Positions 1-12,475 are shown, counted from the first letter of the stretch. The stretch: 64,000 bases of DNA from Pseudogymnoascus destructans (GCF_001641265.1 NW_020167549.1:62001-126000), one strand, 5' to 3'. Notes: a model not told the origin generated them from the sequence alone. Translations and numbers: made by a program.

Positions 1-364
1 GAGGAGAGGGGAGTGAGAGCTTGGAAGTTGAAGCTCAACCCTTCGGGACGATAAGCTAGGTTGCTGGAACATGAGCGAGCGCCAAGAGTTACAGCCACGT
101 CACGTGATTTTAATTGGTCGGAGGAGGTTTGGGGTAGGATTTGAATGAGAATAATAGAGGGGCTCTTGGAAAATAGAAGGAAATAATGGGTATATGCGGT
201 ATATATGCATGGAGGGCACATGATTGCGGAATTTTGGACTGGTTTCGTAACTTGGCGCTGCACAATAGTGAGACTTGTATCCATATCACTCTACTACAAG
301 CACTTCCAAGACTCGACAGCTTTTTGATATTTATATTTACATCCAATGCCTAGCAGTATATCCC
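1..364. other. 3' flank, no gene recognised
   Basis: This stretch lies downstream of the HMG-CoA lyase gene. I see no conserved coding segment, RNA gene or repeat in it. Confidence 0.5.
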
Positions 365-1492
365 TCAAGTAGCCAGCGTCCTCCTCCCCAGCACCGCCTT
401 CCCCACACTACTCGAATTCGGCCTCTCAATCTCCTTCGTAATCCACGCCCCAATATCCGCCACCGCATCCAAATCCACCCCCGTATCCATCCCCAAACTC
501 TCCAGGAAATACACCATATCCTCCGTCGCCACATTCCCCGTCGCCCCCGGACTATACGGACACCCTCCCAACCCCCCGACACTGCTATCAAACGTCCTAA
601 TCCCATGCTCCAGCGCCACCGCCGTATTCACCAGCGCCTGCCCAAACGTATCATGGAAATGCATCGCCATATCCTCATTCCTAATCCCCGCCGCCGTCAT
701 CGCCCGCAGCAGCTCCGCCGTCCGCGGCGCCGTGCCCATCCCCGTCGTGTCACCTAAGGCGATCTCATCAACCCCCATCTCGAGGAGGTCGGTAGCTACT
801 TCGGCGACTTTGTGGGGATCGACGTCGTACCCTTCGAAGGGGCAGCCGAGGACCGTGGAGATGTATCCGCGGACCCGGTAGCCGGCGTCTTTGGCGCCTT
901 GGATTACGGGCTTGAAGCGCTGGAGGGAGGTGGCGATGTCGCAGTTGAGGTTCTTCTGCGTGAAGGACTCGGTGGCCGCGGCGAAGACGGAGAATTCGAT
1001 TTTGGGGGCGTCGGGGCGTGCGGTGTGGCCGGCGGCTTTGAGGACTGCCATGGCGGCTTCGAAACCCTTAATGTTGGGAGCGAGGAAGGAGTAGTTTATG
1101 GGGAATTTTGAGTCGGGTGTTTCTTTTATGATGCTTTCGAGAATTTCGTTTGATGTTGCCATCTAATGGATCGGTATGTTAGCTCGAGTACACAGTAGGA
1201 GTACAGGTAGATATGAATGCACCTGGGGAACCCATTTGGGAGATACAAAGGAGCCAGCCTCGATATCCCTCAACCCCGTCTTTGCCAATCGCGATATGAG
1301 GTCTAATTTCGTATCCGTCGATATAGTCTTCTTCTCATTCTGCAGCCCATCTCTCGCTCCCACCTCCACAATCCTTACGCGATTATTCCTCGATGGCGGC
1401 GCCGGATCAGCCGTCGTAGCAAAGGCGAAACCCCTAAGCTGGCGCGCATTGAGTCGCCTCACGCATCTCGCAGTTGGTCGTAGTAACACCAT
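365..1492 (-). CDS. HMGCL: hydroxymethylglutaryl-CoA lyase, mitochondrial
   Basis: The enzyme cleaves HMG-CoA to acetyl-CoA and acetoacetate in leucine breakdown and ketone metabolism. The gene has two exons, 1492-1223 and 1162-365, with a 60-bp intron (1222-1163), and encodes 355 residues. Visible family marks are the VGARDGLQNE loop with the catalytic Asp, the HFHDTFGQ metal-binding His pair and the GLGGCPYSPGA loop with the catalytic Cys. The chosen ATG begins an Arg-rich, acid-poor N-terminus (MVLLRPTARCVRR) that fits a mitochondrial presequence; the open frame extends further upstream but without family homology. It is divergent to DPH1, with about 280 bp between the two start codons, so the two probably share a promoter region. 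Confidence 0.93.
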
Positions 1493-1772
1493 TGCTGTTC
1501 GAATGTCTAGGAAGTTCAAAATGCCGACGTTTTTTCTACCTTGTGTAAGGTTATGTCGATGTCGTCGGTTCAGACCTGGTCCCGGGTTACAGTTATGCGG
1601 GGAAAGCTCGGGCCACTGTGCCGCAACAAGCATGCGGAGCGTAGCCTTGTCAAAAAGTCGTTAGCCTCGCAGAGGGGTTGACGACTTTTTGGCGACGATC
1701 AGAGGGTCGGATGAAATATAGTTACTACTTTTGATACAACAACCCCACCTTCTGCGAATATAAATCGCTGAA

Positions 1773-3148
1773 ATGGAGGAAGATAGAGCGGAAGGAAATC
1801 TAGGGATTGCGGCGGATCTGGAAGAGAATCGGGAGCCTGTGGTCCAGAGGCAGCCGAAGAAGAGATTTGTGGGGAGGCGAGCGGCTGCTGAGAATGCAGC
1901 GAAGGGTGCGGAGAGTGGGACGTCTATTGAGACTGCGGTGCAAGGTGAGTTTATATTATTATTTTTGGACATATAGAAACTAACTCCACACCAGTTGCAA
2001 ACCCCCGGCGGACACCACGGCAACTAAACCAAGTCCCCCCCTCCATCCTCAACGACCCCGACATCAACGCGGCCATCGCCCTCCTCCCCCCCAACTACTC
2101 CTTCGAACTCCACAAAACCATCCACCGCATCCGCACCAACGCTTCCACCAAAGTTGCCCTCCAAATGCCCGAAGGCCTGCTCCTCTTCGCCACCACCATC
2201 TCCGACATCCTCTCCCAGTTCTGCCCCGGCATCGAAACCGTCATCATGGGCGACGTCACCTACGGCGCCTGCTGCATCGACGACTACACCGCCCGCGCCC
2301 TCGGCTGTGACCTGCTCGTGCACTACGCGCATTCCTGCCTCATCCCCGTCGACGTCACTCAGATCAAGACCCTCTACGTCTTCGTCGACATCTCCATCGA
2401 CACGGCCCACCTCCTCGCAACTATCACCCGCAACTTCGCCGCCGGCAAGACAATCGCAATGGTCGGCACGATCCAGTTCAACGCCACCCTCCACGGCGTC
2501 CGCGCCCCCCTCGAAGCTGCGGGGTTTAAAGTCCTCACCCCCCAGATCTCCCCTTTAAGCAAGGGCGAGATCCTCGGCTGCACGTCGCCAAAGTTAGACG
2601 CGGATGGCGTGGATTACATCCTCTACCTCGGCGACGGCCGCTTCCACCTCGAGAGCGCCATGATCCACAACCCCTCCATCCCCGCCTACCGCTACGACCC
2701 CTACTCTCGCCGCCTCACCCGCGAGCTCTACGACCACGCCGAGATGCACGGGCTCCGTCGCTCAGCCATCCACGCCGCCAAATCAGCCAAGAAATGGGGA
2801 TTAATCCTCGGCTCCCTCGGACGCCAGGGAAACCCGCACACCATGTCCCTGATCGAGAAAAAACTCACTGAGCGCGGGATCCCATACATCTACCTCCTAC
2901 TCAGCGAGATCTTTCCGGGGAAACTGGCAATGATGGAGGAGGTCGAGTGTTGGGTGCAGGTCGCGTGTCCGAGGCTGAGTATTGATTGGGGATATGCGTT
3001 TCCGAGGCCGTTGTTGACGCCGTATGAGGCGCTTATTGTGTTGGGAGAGAAGGAGGATTGGAGGGGGAGTGGGGATGTGTATCCGATGGATTATTATGGG
3101 AAGGAGGGGTTGGGGAGGGTTAAGGAGGCGGTTGGTATGGCGGCGTAG
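1773..3148 (+). CDS. DPH1: 2-(3-amino-3-carboxypropyl)histidine synthase subunit 1 (diphthamide biosynthesis)
   Basis: DPH1 works with DPH2 and a 4Fe-4S cluster to move the 3-amino-3-carboxypropyl group of S-adenosylmethionine onto a histidine of elongation factor 2, the first step of diphthamide synthesis. There are two exons, 1773-1944 and 1995-3148, with a 50-bp intron; the product has 441 residues. The three cluster-binding cysteines expected for the family are visible in GDVTYGACCIDD, HYAHSCLIP and ACPRLSIDWG, and the family block LGRQGNP is present. The N-terminal 60 residues are charged and poorly conserved, as in other fungal DPH1 proteins. The gene is head-to-head with HMG-CoA lyase. 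Confidence 0.94.
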
Positions 3149-3166
3149 GGGGAGGGTGGTATGCGC

Positions 3167-3320
3167 AGCTTGGAAGAAGAAGGAATGAACTGGAGCCAGG
3201 CTGGGGGTGAAGCTGGTATGGGAAGCTTGGAAGAAGAAGGAATGAACTGGACCAGGCTGGGGGTGAAGCTGGTTTTGGGAAGCTTGGAAGAATAAGGAAT
3301 GTACTGGAATCAGGCTGGCG
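3167..3320 (+). repeat. 57-bp minisatellite, 2.7 copies
   Basis: Units begin with AGCTTGGAAGAA at 3167, 3224 and 3281 and share a GGAATG...CAGGCTGG core. The first two are nearly identical and the third is diverged and incomplete. The array sits just after the DPH1 stop codon, probably in its 3' UTR. Confidence 0.85.
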
Positions 3321-4454
3321 TTGTTGCTCGCACGGCAATGTGGGTAGGGAGGACTAAACATCGGCCTCATCATCAAGATGGACATATCTGCGCTCTACAA
3401 GGTGTGGTCACCAGCGATGAGAGTTAGTCTCGCCCCTGCCGCGGGATAGAACGGCAGCCACCCCTTCCACCTGCCAATAGCGGCAAAAGAGCACGCGTAC
3501 TCCCCACATCTGGAGAAGGGGAACGGCACGAGCCCATTTTTCTCACCCGGAGATGGAGAGCTGAAGAGGGGCACGACATGCTGGTTGTCTTAGATACGGA
3601 GTACGTGGTGGTGCTTCATGGGGCGATGAAGAGGAGAGCGGGGTCAATAGGTAGGGATACAGATTTGCATACAAGGTAACACATGGCAGAATGCGGAATC
3701 ATGTCTGCAAAGTGGATGATTGAAAATGAAGCGGCGGCCGTTTGTTTCTGGAGGTGATGACTGGATAAAACAATCCTCCTCCAACAATAAGCAAATATAA
3801 ATAAAGACAATGCTCCCCACGTGCTGGAAAGAAGAGTTGGGATAGGGGGTTGGGGTAGACGTGGCGGCTGATTTATAGCCTATGTGCGGAATATGTGATG
3901 TGCATCTTGCAGCTGTAGGGGCCATTTACCACTAACAACACTAACAACCCACCCACTATCATCACTAACAACCCACTAACATCACCACTAAACCCACCAA
4001 CTAACTCCCATCACCGAATCCACCGAATCCACCGAATCACAACGTCCCACATCTCACCCAGCCCACTCCCAGCCCAGGCACGACCAGTGTCTGATTCGAG
4101 AAAGGTAACAGAAACCAGACCTCTGACCACTTATTTATTCTTCAATTGCCCCATTCCCGATACAACGAATAATCCCCACCGATTCGTCGGCTGGGAAAAA
4201 AAACCGCGAAACTGGCGACGGGAGGGACTGTCCCTCCTCTATCAGCGCGCACCTACACCGAGAAGAACAACAGCGGAAACAGGAACGAGAACCAGAGTCA
4301 CAGACAGAGCAGCAAGGAGGGACAATCTGATGCGTACGAGCTCACCGATTTCAATAACCCCCCAAACCACACCACCGACGACTTCGAGGCCCGGGAGGCG
4401 AGACGGCTTGCCAAGAGGGTCGAGAAGCTCGCGAGGCGGGAGGAGGAGTTCGAG
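3321..4454. other. intergenic and 5' leader of the phosphate transporter
   Basis: I find no credible gene. Around 3930-4030 there are short direct repeats (CACTAACAACCC-like, then ACCGAATCC three times). The last 350 bp or so before 4455 is likely the leader and promoter of the downstream SPX transporter. Confidence 0.5.
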
Positions 4455-7241
4455 ATGAAGTTCTCGCATAGTATACAGTTCAATGCGGTGCCGGATTGGA
4501 GTAGCCATTACATCGCATACAGCAATCTCAAGAAATTGTGAGTGCAGCCTTTACGAGAGGAGCTGGGCTTGGATGCCCCAGCCGAGGGAGAGCTCAGGTT
4601 TGAGAGAGACGGGGTGACACAATTGCTAACACCACACAACCAGAATATACCAGCTCGAGAAAACCCAAAACCGCCAAAATGCCCCAACCACCGACGCCGA
4701 GGCGTCTCCCGTCCTCGCCAGCAACGTCGAACCCGACCAGATCTTCACGCGCGCCCTGGACGTCGAGCTCGAGAAGATCAGCAGCTTCTACCAGATCAAG
4801 GAGCTCGAGATCTTCAGCGAGATCTCCGAGCTGCTCGCGCAGCAGGAGGAATACGATGCCGAGATACAGGAGAGCGGCATGGAAGGTTCGTCGGACGTGC
4901 ATGACGGACGCGGGAGACGGCCAGGCAGCTTTTACAGGGGAAACACGGCAAGGCATCCGAGGCCGACGAGTACGACGACGAGGTCGATGACGGATGATGT
5001 AGATGATAGCGATGATGATGATGATGAAGAGACAGCGCTGAATAGGCGGAAGCCGGAGGTTAGAAGGTCGATGACGGCGCCGTCTGATGCGGACGGGTCG
5101 CATGGGGGAGAGGAGATGTGGAATTCCACCGCGGAGTTGAACCGGCGGAGCAGCGTTGCCGCATACGACGACTACGCCGACGAGGCATTCTCGCTGTACT
5201 ACTCGTCCGGCATCTCGCTGAAGAAGAACACCGTCAGCCTGTACGTGCAGCTATGCGAGCTCAAATCCTTCATCCAGCTCAACCAGACTGGTTTCCGCAA
5301 AGTCCTCAAGAAATACGATAAAATCCTCGACCGCAACCTCCGAGAGAAATACATGAGCCGGACCGTCGCCCCCTCATACGTCTTCCGCCCCTCAACCATC
5401 AAGCACGTAGAGGAGAACATCGGCCGCATGGAGAATATCTACGCCGACGTCGTCACCGGCGGCGACCTCACCCTCGCCAAGAAGGAACTCCGTCTCCATC
5501 TCCGCGAACACGTCGTCTGGGAACGCAACACCGTCTGGCGCGAAATGATCGGCATCGAGCGCAAAGCCCAAGCCGCGAACATGGGAATCCGCCGCACCCT
5601 CCTCGGCGCCGACACCGACCCCAGCCACGCGCGCCTCCAGGGCGACGACGAAGGCCTCGTGGATTTAAAGGGGATCAACACACCTGTGGGACGCATGTAC
5701 TACCCCGCCTGGCTCTTCAGCAGCACCATGCTCGTCCTCCTCCTCCTCATCACCCTCTTCATCCTCCTCCTCTTCATCCCCATCATGTCCGTCCCCGAGC
5801 AGCAAAACTGCCTCGCCATGCTCGTCTTCGTCAGCCTCCTCTGGGCCACGGAAGTCATCCCCCTCTTCGTCACCTCCCTCCTCATCCCCTTCCTCTGCGT
5901 CCTCCTCCGCGTCGTCCGCTCAGACGACGCGCCACACCACCGCCTCGGCGCTAAACCTGCCGCGGCGTACATCTTCGCCGCTATGTGGACACCGGTTATC
6001 ATGCTCCTCCTCGGCGGCTTCACCATCGCGGCGGCGTTGTCGAAATACGACATCGCTAAACGCATCGCCACGCTCGTGCTGTCCAAAGCGGGAACCCGCC
6101 CGCGCACAGTGCTGGTCACTAATATGTTCGTCGCAGCCTTCGCGAGCATGTGGATCTCCAACGTCGCCGCCCCCGTCCTGTGCTTCTCCATCATCCAGCC
6201 TATGCTGCGCAACCTCCCCTCCGACTCAAACATGTCCAAAGCCCTCATCCTGGGCATCGCACTCGCCTCAAACATAGGCGGAATGCTCTCCCCCATCGCC
6301 TCGCCGCAGAATATCATCGCCCTCGCTATCATGTCGCCCCAGCCGTCTTGGGCGATATGGTTCTTCATCGCCATCCCCGTCGGCGTCATCTCTATCCTGA
6401 TCATCTGGGTCCTGCTCCTCGCGAGTTTTAAGCCGGGGAAGGGCACGACTATCGTCCCTGTAAGGCCGGTGAAAGACCCGTTTTCGGGGATCCAGTGGTT
6501 CATTTCGTTGGTTACGCTGGCGATTATTGTGTTGTGGTGTGTCAGTCACCAGTTGGAGCATGTATTAGGCGACATGGGAGTGGTAGCCATCATCCCCCTC
6601 GTCCTCTTCTTCGGCACCGGCATCCTCACAAAAGAAGACTTCAACAACTTCCTCTGGACCATCATCATCCTCGCCGCCGGGGGTCTCGCCCTCGGCAAAG
6701 CAGTTAACTCCTCCGGCCTCCTTTACACCATCGCTGCATCCATCACCGACGCTGTCGAAGGGCTGAGTCTGTACTCTGTACTCGTGGTGTTCGCGTCTTT
6801 GATCCTGGTGGTCGCGACGTTTATTAGTCACACGGTGGCGGCGCTGATTATCCTCCCGCTGGTCCATAGTGTGGGGGTGGGGATGGAGAATCCGCATCCG
6901 AATTTGTTGGTTATGGGGGGGACGTTGATGTGTAGTGCTGCAATGGGGTTGCCGACTAGTGGGTTTCCGAATATGAGTAAGTTTCTCCCCCCCTCTCCCC
7001 TCTTCCCTGTTCTTAGATATCTTCCCCCCCTTCTCTTCCACATTTTTGAAATTGTTGTGGGAGTAATGGGATGATGTGAGGCTAACGCATAGCAGCGGCG
7101 ATAATGATGGAAGACTCACAAACGGGGCAACGCTACCTGCAGGTAAAACACTTCATCAGCCGCGGCGTCCCATCCTCTGTCCTTACCTTACTCGTCGTCA
7201 TCACTGTCGGGTACGGGGCTATGCTCATTTCGAATATTTGA
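4455..7241 (+). CDS. SPX-domain low-affinity phosphate transporter (PHO87/PHO90/PHO91 family)
   Basis: This is predicted to import inorganic phosphate, or to release it from the vacuole if it is the PHO91 type. There are three exons: 4455-4537, 4644-6976 and 7096-7241 (introns of 106 and 119 bp), encoding 853 residues. The start is set by the canonical SPX N-terminus, MKFSHSIQFNAVPDW, followed by YSNLKKLIY. The SPX domain spans about residues 1-330 and is interrupted by a long acidic, low-complexity insert. From about residue 385 come roughly a dozen hydrophobic segments of the divalent-anion:sodium symporter fold, ending in the family block GLPTSGFPNM and a short tail restored by splicing the last intron. 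The length matches the yeast proteins (about 880-920 residues). The SPX domain implies inositol-pyrophosphate control. Confidence 0.92.
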
Positions 7242-9934
7242 GCCTCGTTTTTACATATATATTTGTATTACTGGAACCTCTCATACCTTACTTTACACTA
7301 TTTTCTTTTTGTTTGGAAGTTTTGAGAGGGGAGACTGTGTGAGCGGCATCTTTTTTTTGGGGGGCGTTGGGGGTTGTGTGGGTAGATTTGGGGGGGGAAG
7401 ATATAGAGTTATGCATACAACTGTATTCTCGTCCGTGCTACCTTGGTTTTATACACCGTATACTCCTTTTCTACCAGTCATACCCTAGAAGTTACGTGCT
7501 CACCGTGTGATTTGCATACTTACTCTAAACCACTGCTGCCAGAAAGCCATCCTCCTCTTTTCTTATCCATAGATTCAACCTTAGGTTCTGAAATTTTGAA
7601 GCCCAGTAACAATCCTACTGTACTCTTACCTACCACCAATATGGCACAGCCATGGAACGGCTGTTGGATTTAGCAGAGAGGGAATTGGATCTAGCGACAT
7701 CGAATTGAGGAAGCTGGTGTGGGGTTGTTGGTATCGTTTGGGACTTTCTCACCGCGATGCCCCCTTCTCATTGCGATGCCCCTTTCTCACCGTCACCCCT
7801 TTTCTTGCCGGCGCCTATTCTCATCACCACTCGCTTTCTTAACCGCTGCTCGCATTATCCTCCGCGATCTACGCGCATGAACGACCAAAGAGGGTGTCTC
7901 GTTCATTTACAGGTGGGCGTGATGTATCGGCGTTGATATTGTCATTGTCGTCTTTGCTGTCATTATCAAGGAGATTAAGTAGTAGGGGAAGGGGGGGAGG
8001 GGGAGTTGAGATGACTGTAGACCTCAAAAATAGTCCAAAACTCGAGTATAAAAGATACCCTTCCTACGCATCTGTGGCATGAGACTACAACCGAAAAAAA
8101 AATGATGTCTCAACAAGTAAATAGAACTTCTGCGTGTGCCATCCGCTGGGTCGCGTGGGAATAATTATCTGGCTGCGGATTATTATGCACCGACTGGGTG
8201 TCGTGGTATCGCCGTCGCGGGGTTCTCATCGCCATCCCCTCACCGTTACCGTGCTGCTTTTCTTACCGCGCCTGTTCTCACCACTAGCCTTGGTTTTAGG
8301 TGGTGAAGCTATTTCGATTGATCCCCTGCGATCTACGATGGAAGACATTAGTATCGGTGTTGTTGATCATCGCTACTGTTGCTGTTCCTGTTGTCATCAT
8401 TGGGGAGATTGAGAAAGAGAGGGAGGGAGAGAGGGTTAAAAAGTCTTCAAGAATAGTCAAAAGCGGGGTTGAGATGACTATAGACTTCAAACAGTAAAAA
8501 AACTCAGCCAAAAACAGAGTAAATCAATACGTTGCCGTCAAAATACTTACAGGGAGAGGAAAGTCAGGGGTTGAGATAACTGTAGACTTCAAACATAGTG
8601 CAAAACTCGAGTATAAGGCAGTATATGAGAAGCCTTACCTATCGGTCTGAGTATTAGACTGCCTCAAGAAGGATAAATATATGAGGAGGGTTTGCTATCT
8701 GCTGGATTTTGGAATAATAGCCATATTATACTCGTGAATGTGGTGCACTAGGGATCTGCTTTGGGGTTGCTGCTGCTGTCGTTGTGGTTTCTCACCATCA
8801 CTACGCTTTTTCTCACCCGCGCCTATTCTCACCACCGGCCTTCGTTCTCAGCCGCCACTCCGATTTCCTAACTCGCCGTGATCCACAGGAGGGAAATCTA
8901 CGATAAAGTTCCCGTACGGCTCCGGGCATGCGTGTTGATGTTGTCAGTCGGTGTCGTCGTTGTTGTCGTTTCGTCATCGTTGTCGATGAGCTTAACAGGA
9001 AGGGAAGGGGGGTTATATAGCTGAAAGGAGGGAGAATCGACTGCTTTTGATTGGAGGGGAGGGGTTACGGGAGTTCGTTGGTTGGGAGATATGTTGGGAG
9101 GAGGACTATGAGCTGGGCCGGTGAATGGAGGGGCTGGGGTTGAGCAGAAATGGGGGTCGCAGCGTTGGATGTGTGCTGTGGGATGGGGTGGGTGGAAAGT
9201 GAGAAATGAACATCCTCAAGGGAATCTTGAGTTTTTGTATGGGAGATGGTATTTACTTACTTTATAACCACAGCGAACTGGAGGTTCTTTCACGATCAGG
9301 ATTGCTCGATATTACGCAAAAGAGTTAGACGGATCGATCTCGGGTCTGCGTAATCGTCGGAGGGCACTTGGATTTGGAGAGGGGAGCGTTTGAAGGACGA
9401 TGAGCTCTGAGTATGGTGTGCTTTTTGTTGGCGATGCGTGCTGTCACCGTCGGGGCTGTCGCTGTCATGGTCTGCTGCTCAGGGGTAGGCGGTGGTGTGC
9501 CTCGAGGTCGGTGACGGCGCGATTGGAACCTGTTCAGCTTCTTAACCGATGTTTTCTAACAGAGATATAGGCTCTGTAAGAGATCATTTGCTACTCTATC
9601 TACGTGGCAAGTGCGATCCAACAAGCGCGACTTCCATATTTGTGTCACCAGCCGCGTGAAAGTAGCTCCTTCCAAAACATGAAGTTATCAAATCCGCCCC
9701 TGCCGTCTACAATCCTTCAAATTAGCTTGTTTTTCACTTGCTGCCACTTGCTGCCACTTGTTTTTCTCGGATCTGATCCGTAATTATGAACATCAACTAT
9801 TCATACTCACCATTGACGGCCTTTATATCAAATTAAACAGTCAGCCAGCAGAAGAATATTATACTGTTACCAACAAAGCGAGACCGTCAACCAATTGCTC
9901 TTTCAAAGAAGCACCTCCTTTACAGCTTGAGACA
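7242..9934. other. 2.7-kb intergenic region with diverged repeats
   Basis: I recognise no conserved protein or RNA here. The interval is dominated by a diverged repeat family (listed separately) and G-rich stretches. The last few hundred bases before 9935 are presumably the promoter of the DUF488 gene. Confidence 0.55.
7700..9010. repeat. three diverged copies of a roughly 0.3-0.45-kb repeat
   Basis: Copies lie at about 7700-8060, 8185-8500 and 8745-9010. Each has a block of TTCTCACCR-type words and GCGCCTATTCTCACCAC-like sequence, then a GTTGTTGTCRTT-rich block. A separate module, GTTGAGATRACTRTAGAC followed by TCAAA, recurs at 8005, 8468 and 8570, and in two copies continues into CAAAACTCGAGTATAA. 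The copies are strongly diverged and no open frame is shared. Confidence 0.6.
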
Positions 9935-10970
9935 ATGGCCTATAAGGTAAATAAACATACCCCCCACCGTCTGTCCCATACTCACCCGACCAACTCAGAT
10001 TGAGAAACGCAGACGTAGCTCCAGCTCCTCAGAATACGTAGACCCCAGACGAGTCGCTCCTCCACCGAAGCTCATCCGCCACGGATACAACACTCGAAAA
10101 AGCCGAAGTCAAAGTCCAGACCTAACAGACTCGCCCCATCCAAAAAGCGATTATTCCCCCACCACAAGCAACCTCGCCAAAATTGCACAGGTATCCCCCA
10201 TCATCAAAGCAGAAACAGAATCTCCCGTCCTAGAGGCGTTCCCCGAGTTCGACATCAGCTCCTCCTTCCCCTCCCAGATGTCCGTCGACGTCGACTCCAT
10301 CAACCCCTTTGAAAGCCCCGACCCTGACTCCCCCATGCCCCAGAACGCCACAGAATCAGAATCCAGCATCAAACTCGGTTCCGATGTCGAACTCACCGCC
10401 TTCCACCCCCCCGAAGTCCTCTGCATCGGCCACAGCACCCTCCCGTTCTTCAGCCTCACCGAGCTCCTCAAACCAATGGATGTTTCTCACATCGTCGACA
10501 TCCGCTCCAGACCAGTCTCAAATGTTAGCCCGCAGTTCAATTTTGCGAAGCTGCATTCCAGCTGGCATCTCATGATCGCAGACATGCAGTATGTCTGGCT
10601 TGGGGAGTCGCTCGGGGGACGAAGGGAGAATATGGAGGGCGTGATGAGACACAGGGAGATGCTCGTGCCGGACTTGAAGAACTACGCGGCGTACATGACT
10701 ACCCCGGAATTCAAAGCGGGATTGGCCCAGTTAAAGGAACTGGTGATAGAGCAGGCGAAGAAAAAGAGGAGGGTCGTGATTATGTGCGAGGAGGCGGTGC
10801 ATTGGCGGTGCCATCGACGCATGATTGCGGATAGACTTGTGGCCGATAATTACATTGTGAAGCATATGGGGTTAAAGGCGAAAGAGTGCGTGGAACATGT
10901 GATGTGGAATATTGCAAGGCTTGCTTTGGATGGGGAGGTGGTGTATGATGTGCCGCGGCTTGTTAACTGA
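9935..10970 (+). CDS. DUF488 family protein
   Basis: The biochemical role of this family is unknown; members are small soluble proteins found in bacteria and fungi. A four-codon first exon (9935-9946), a 52-bp intron (9947-9998) and exon 9999-10970 give 327 residues. The N-terminal 130 residues are Ser/Pro-rich and look disordered (RRRSSSSSEY). The DUF488 core follows with its signature pieces: LCIGHST, then IVDIRSRPVSN with F.KL, then IMCEEAVHWRCHRR. The short coding first exon is inferred from a good donor/acceptor pair; a start inside exon 2, for example at 10278, would still contain the whole domain. Confidence 0.85.
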
Positions 10971-11140
10971 GTTGGATGTCAACCCTCACTGGAAAGGCTG
11001 ATTAGATTATCGAAGAGGAAGTGTTCTCCTTTTCTCTGTAAGGCTGGGAGTGTACGTGACTTGGCGGGTTTGTACGATAATCGATTTGACAAATCCAAAT
11101 GATACTACCTCCAACGACATCACTCAGCCCCTCTCCCGCA

Positions 11141-12475
11141 TTAACCAGCTTCCACGTTAACATTTCCCCCCTTATTTTTAACCTTCACCCTCGTCTCTCC
11201 ATTCTTTCCCTTCACCCCAATCTTTGCGTGTCCGTCCTTCACCTTCACCTTATACTTCCCATTTTTCCCCTTCACCTTTACCTTGGCTGGCTTCCCCTTC
11301 ATTCCCATCGCGTTAGGGCGGTCGTAGTGGGACTTTCCTAGCTCAAGGGTTGGATGCTCCTGTTTCTGGGGCTTCTCGGGTTCCTTTGGCGTTTCTGCCG
11401 CTTTTGAGTTTTGGGCTTTGGGTCTCTTGGCTTTGGGCTTCTCGACCTCGGGTCTCTTGGCTTTAGGCTTCTCGACCTCGGGTCTCTTGGCTTTGGGCTT
11501 CTCGACCTCGGGTCTCTGGGCTGTAGGCCTCCCGGGTTTGTGTCTGGGCCTCTCAGGCTCTTGCTCCTCCTCTTTGTCGTCGTTCTCGTCGTTGTTATCC
11601 TCCTCTTCGTTGTTATCCTCCTCTTCGTCCCCTCCCTTCTCCCAACTCCTATACTCCTCCACAATCTCTCCCCACACCTCCCCCTTCATCCTCTTCTCAA
11701 ACTCCCTCTCAACCCCACAATCCACCTCCCTCCCCTCCTCCCTAACCTCAAAACTCTCCCTCCAAAACCTCTCCTCCCTCTCCAAAACCGCCTTCTCCTT
11801 CCCACCTCCCCGTCCCCCCTTCGACTCCTCCATAACTTTCACCTCCCCATTCTTCTCCTCCCACATCCTCCTAATCCGCGAATTAATCTCAAACCCCCTC
11901 TCCGCTCTCTCCTTCAGCACCTCCCCCCTCACCTCCCGCCCGCGCTTAGCCCACTCACTGGCCCCATCAAAACAACTATGCTGCCACGCCCCCCAATGTA
12001 GCGCCTCAACCGCCACTCCCGTGCGCCCATCGCACTTCGGCGCCTCCTTCGCCTTCTTAAGCTGGTAATCCCGAATCCGCTCCGGCGCTTTCATATCACC
12101 ATCCCCCTTTGCCTTCACAGCTGCGACCCCCCCCTCCCCAGCTTTAACAGCCCCCTTCACCTCCGCGCCGGGAACAACGATCACGTTATCCGCGAGCTCG
12201 ATCTCGTTGTTAAAACACGTGTACGACCGGGACTCGAAGCCCTGGGAGGCGGGTGGGTCGCACTCGTAGATTGTCTTGGGCACGGTGGCGCGGTCGTGTG
12301 GCCAGAAGCCGGTGGAGAAGGCGATGCGAGCGGGGTCGGAGGGGGGGAGGGGGTAGAAGTAGGAGAGGATTGTGTTGGGGCCGGTGCCGAAGACGCCGCC
12401 GGTGCGGGGGGAGTTGATGGGGGGAGTGGAGGGGTTGAGGAAGGGGAGGGTGAGGAGTTGGGCGAGGGGTGCCAT
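11141..12475 (-). CDS. hypothetical protein with charged repeats
   Basis: I do not recognise a family. The single open frame encodes 444 residues. Residues 1-200 are the most protein-like (FGTGPNTILSYFYPLPPSDPAR, with a few Cys and Trp) and may be a folded domain. The middle is Glu/Arg/Lys-rich and likely helical, followed by an Asp/Asn/Glu run. Then comes a tandem decapeptide array of the type RPEVEKPKAK, about 3.5 copies. The last 60 residues alternate basic and hydrophobic positions with Gly turns (KVKVKGKNGK, IGVKGKNGE). No signal peptide or membrane helix is evident. It could be a cell-surface or nucleic-acid binding protein; I would not choose. Confidence 0.65.
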   Translation of the reverse strand: MAPLAQLLTLPFLNPSTPPINSPRTGGVFGTGPNTILSYFYPLPPSDPARIAFSTGFWPHDRATVPKTIYECDPPASQGFESRSYTCFNNEIELADNVIVVPGAEVKGAVKAGEGGVAAVKAKGDGDMKAPERIRDYQLKKAKEAPKCDGRTGVAVEALHWGAWQHSCFDGASEWAKRGREVRGEVLKERAERGFEINSRIRRMWEEKNGEVKVMEESKGGRGGGKEKAVLEREERFWRESFEVREEGREVDCGVEREFEKRMKGEVWGEIVEEYRSWEKGGDEEEDNNEEEDNNDENDDKEEEQEPERPRHKPGRPTAQRPEVEKPKAKRPEVEKPKAKRPEVEKPKAKRPKAQNSKAAETPKEPEKPQKQEHPTLELGKSHYDRPNAMGMKGKPAKVKVKGKNGKYKVKVKDGHAKIGVKGKNGETRVKVKNKGGNVNVEAG

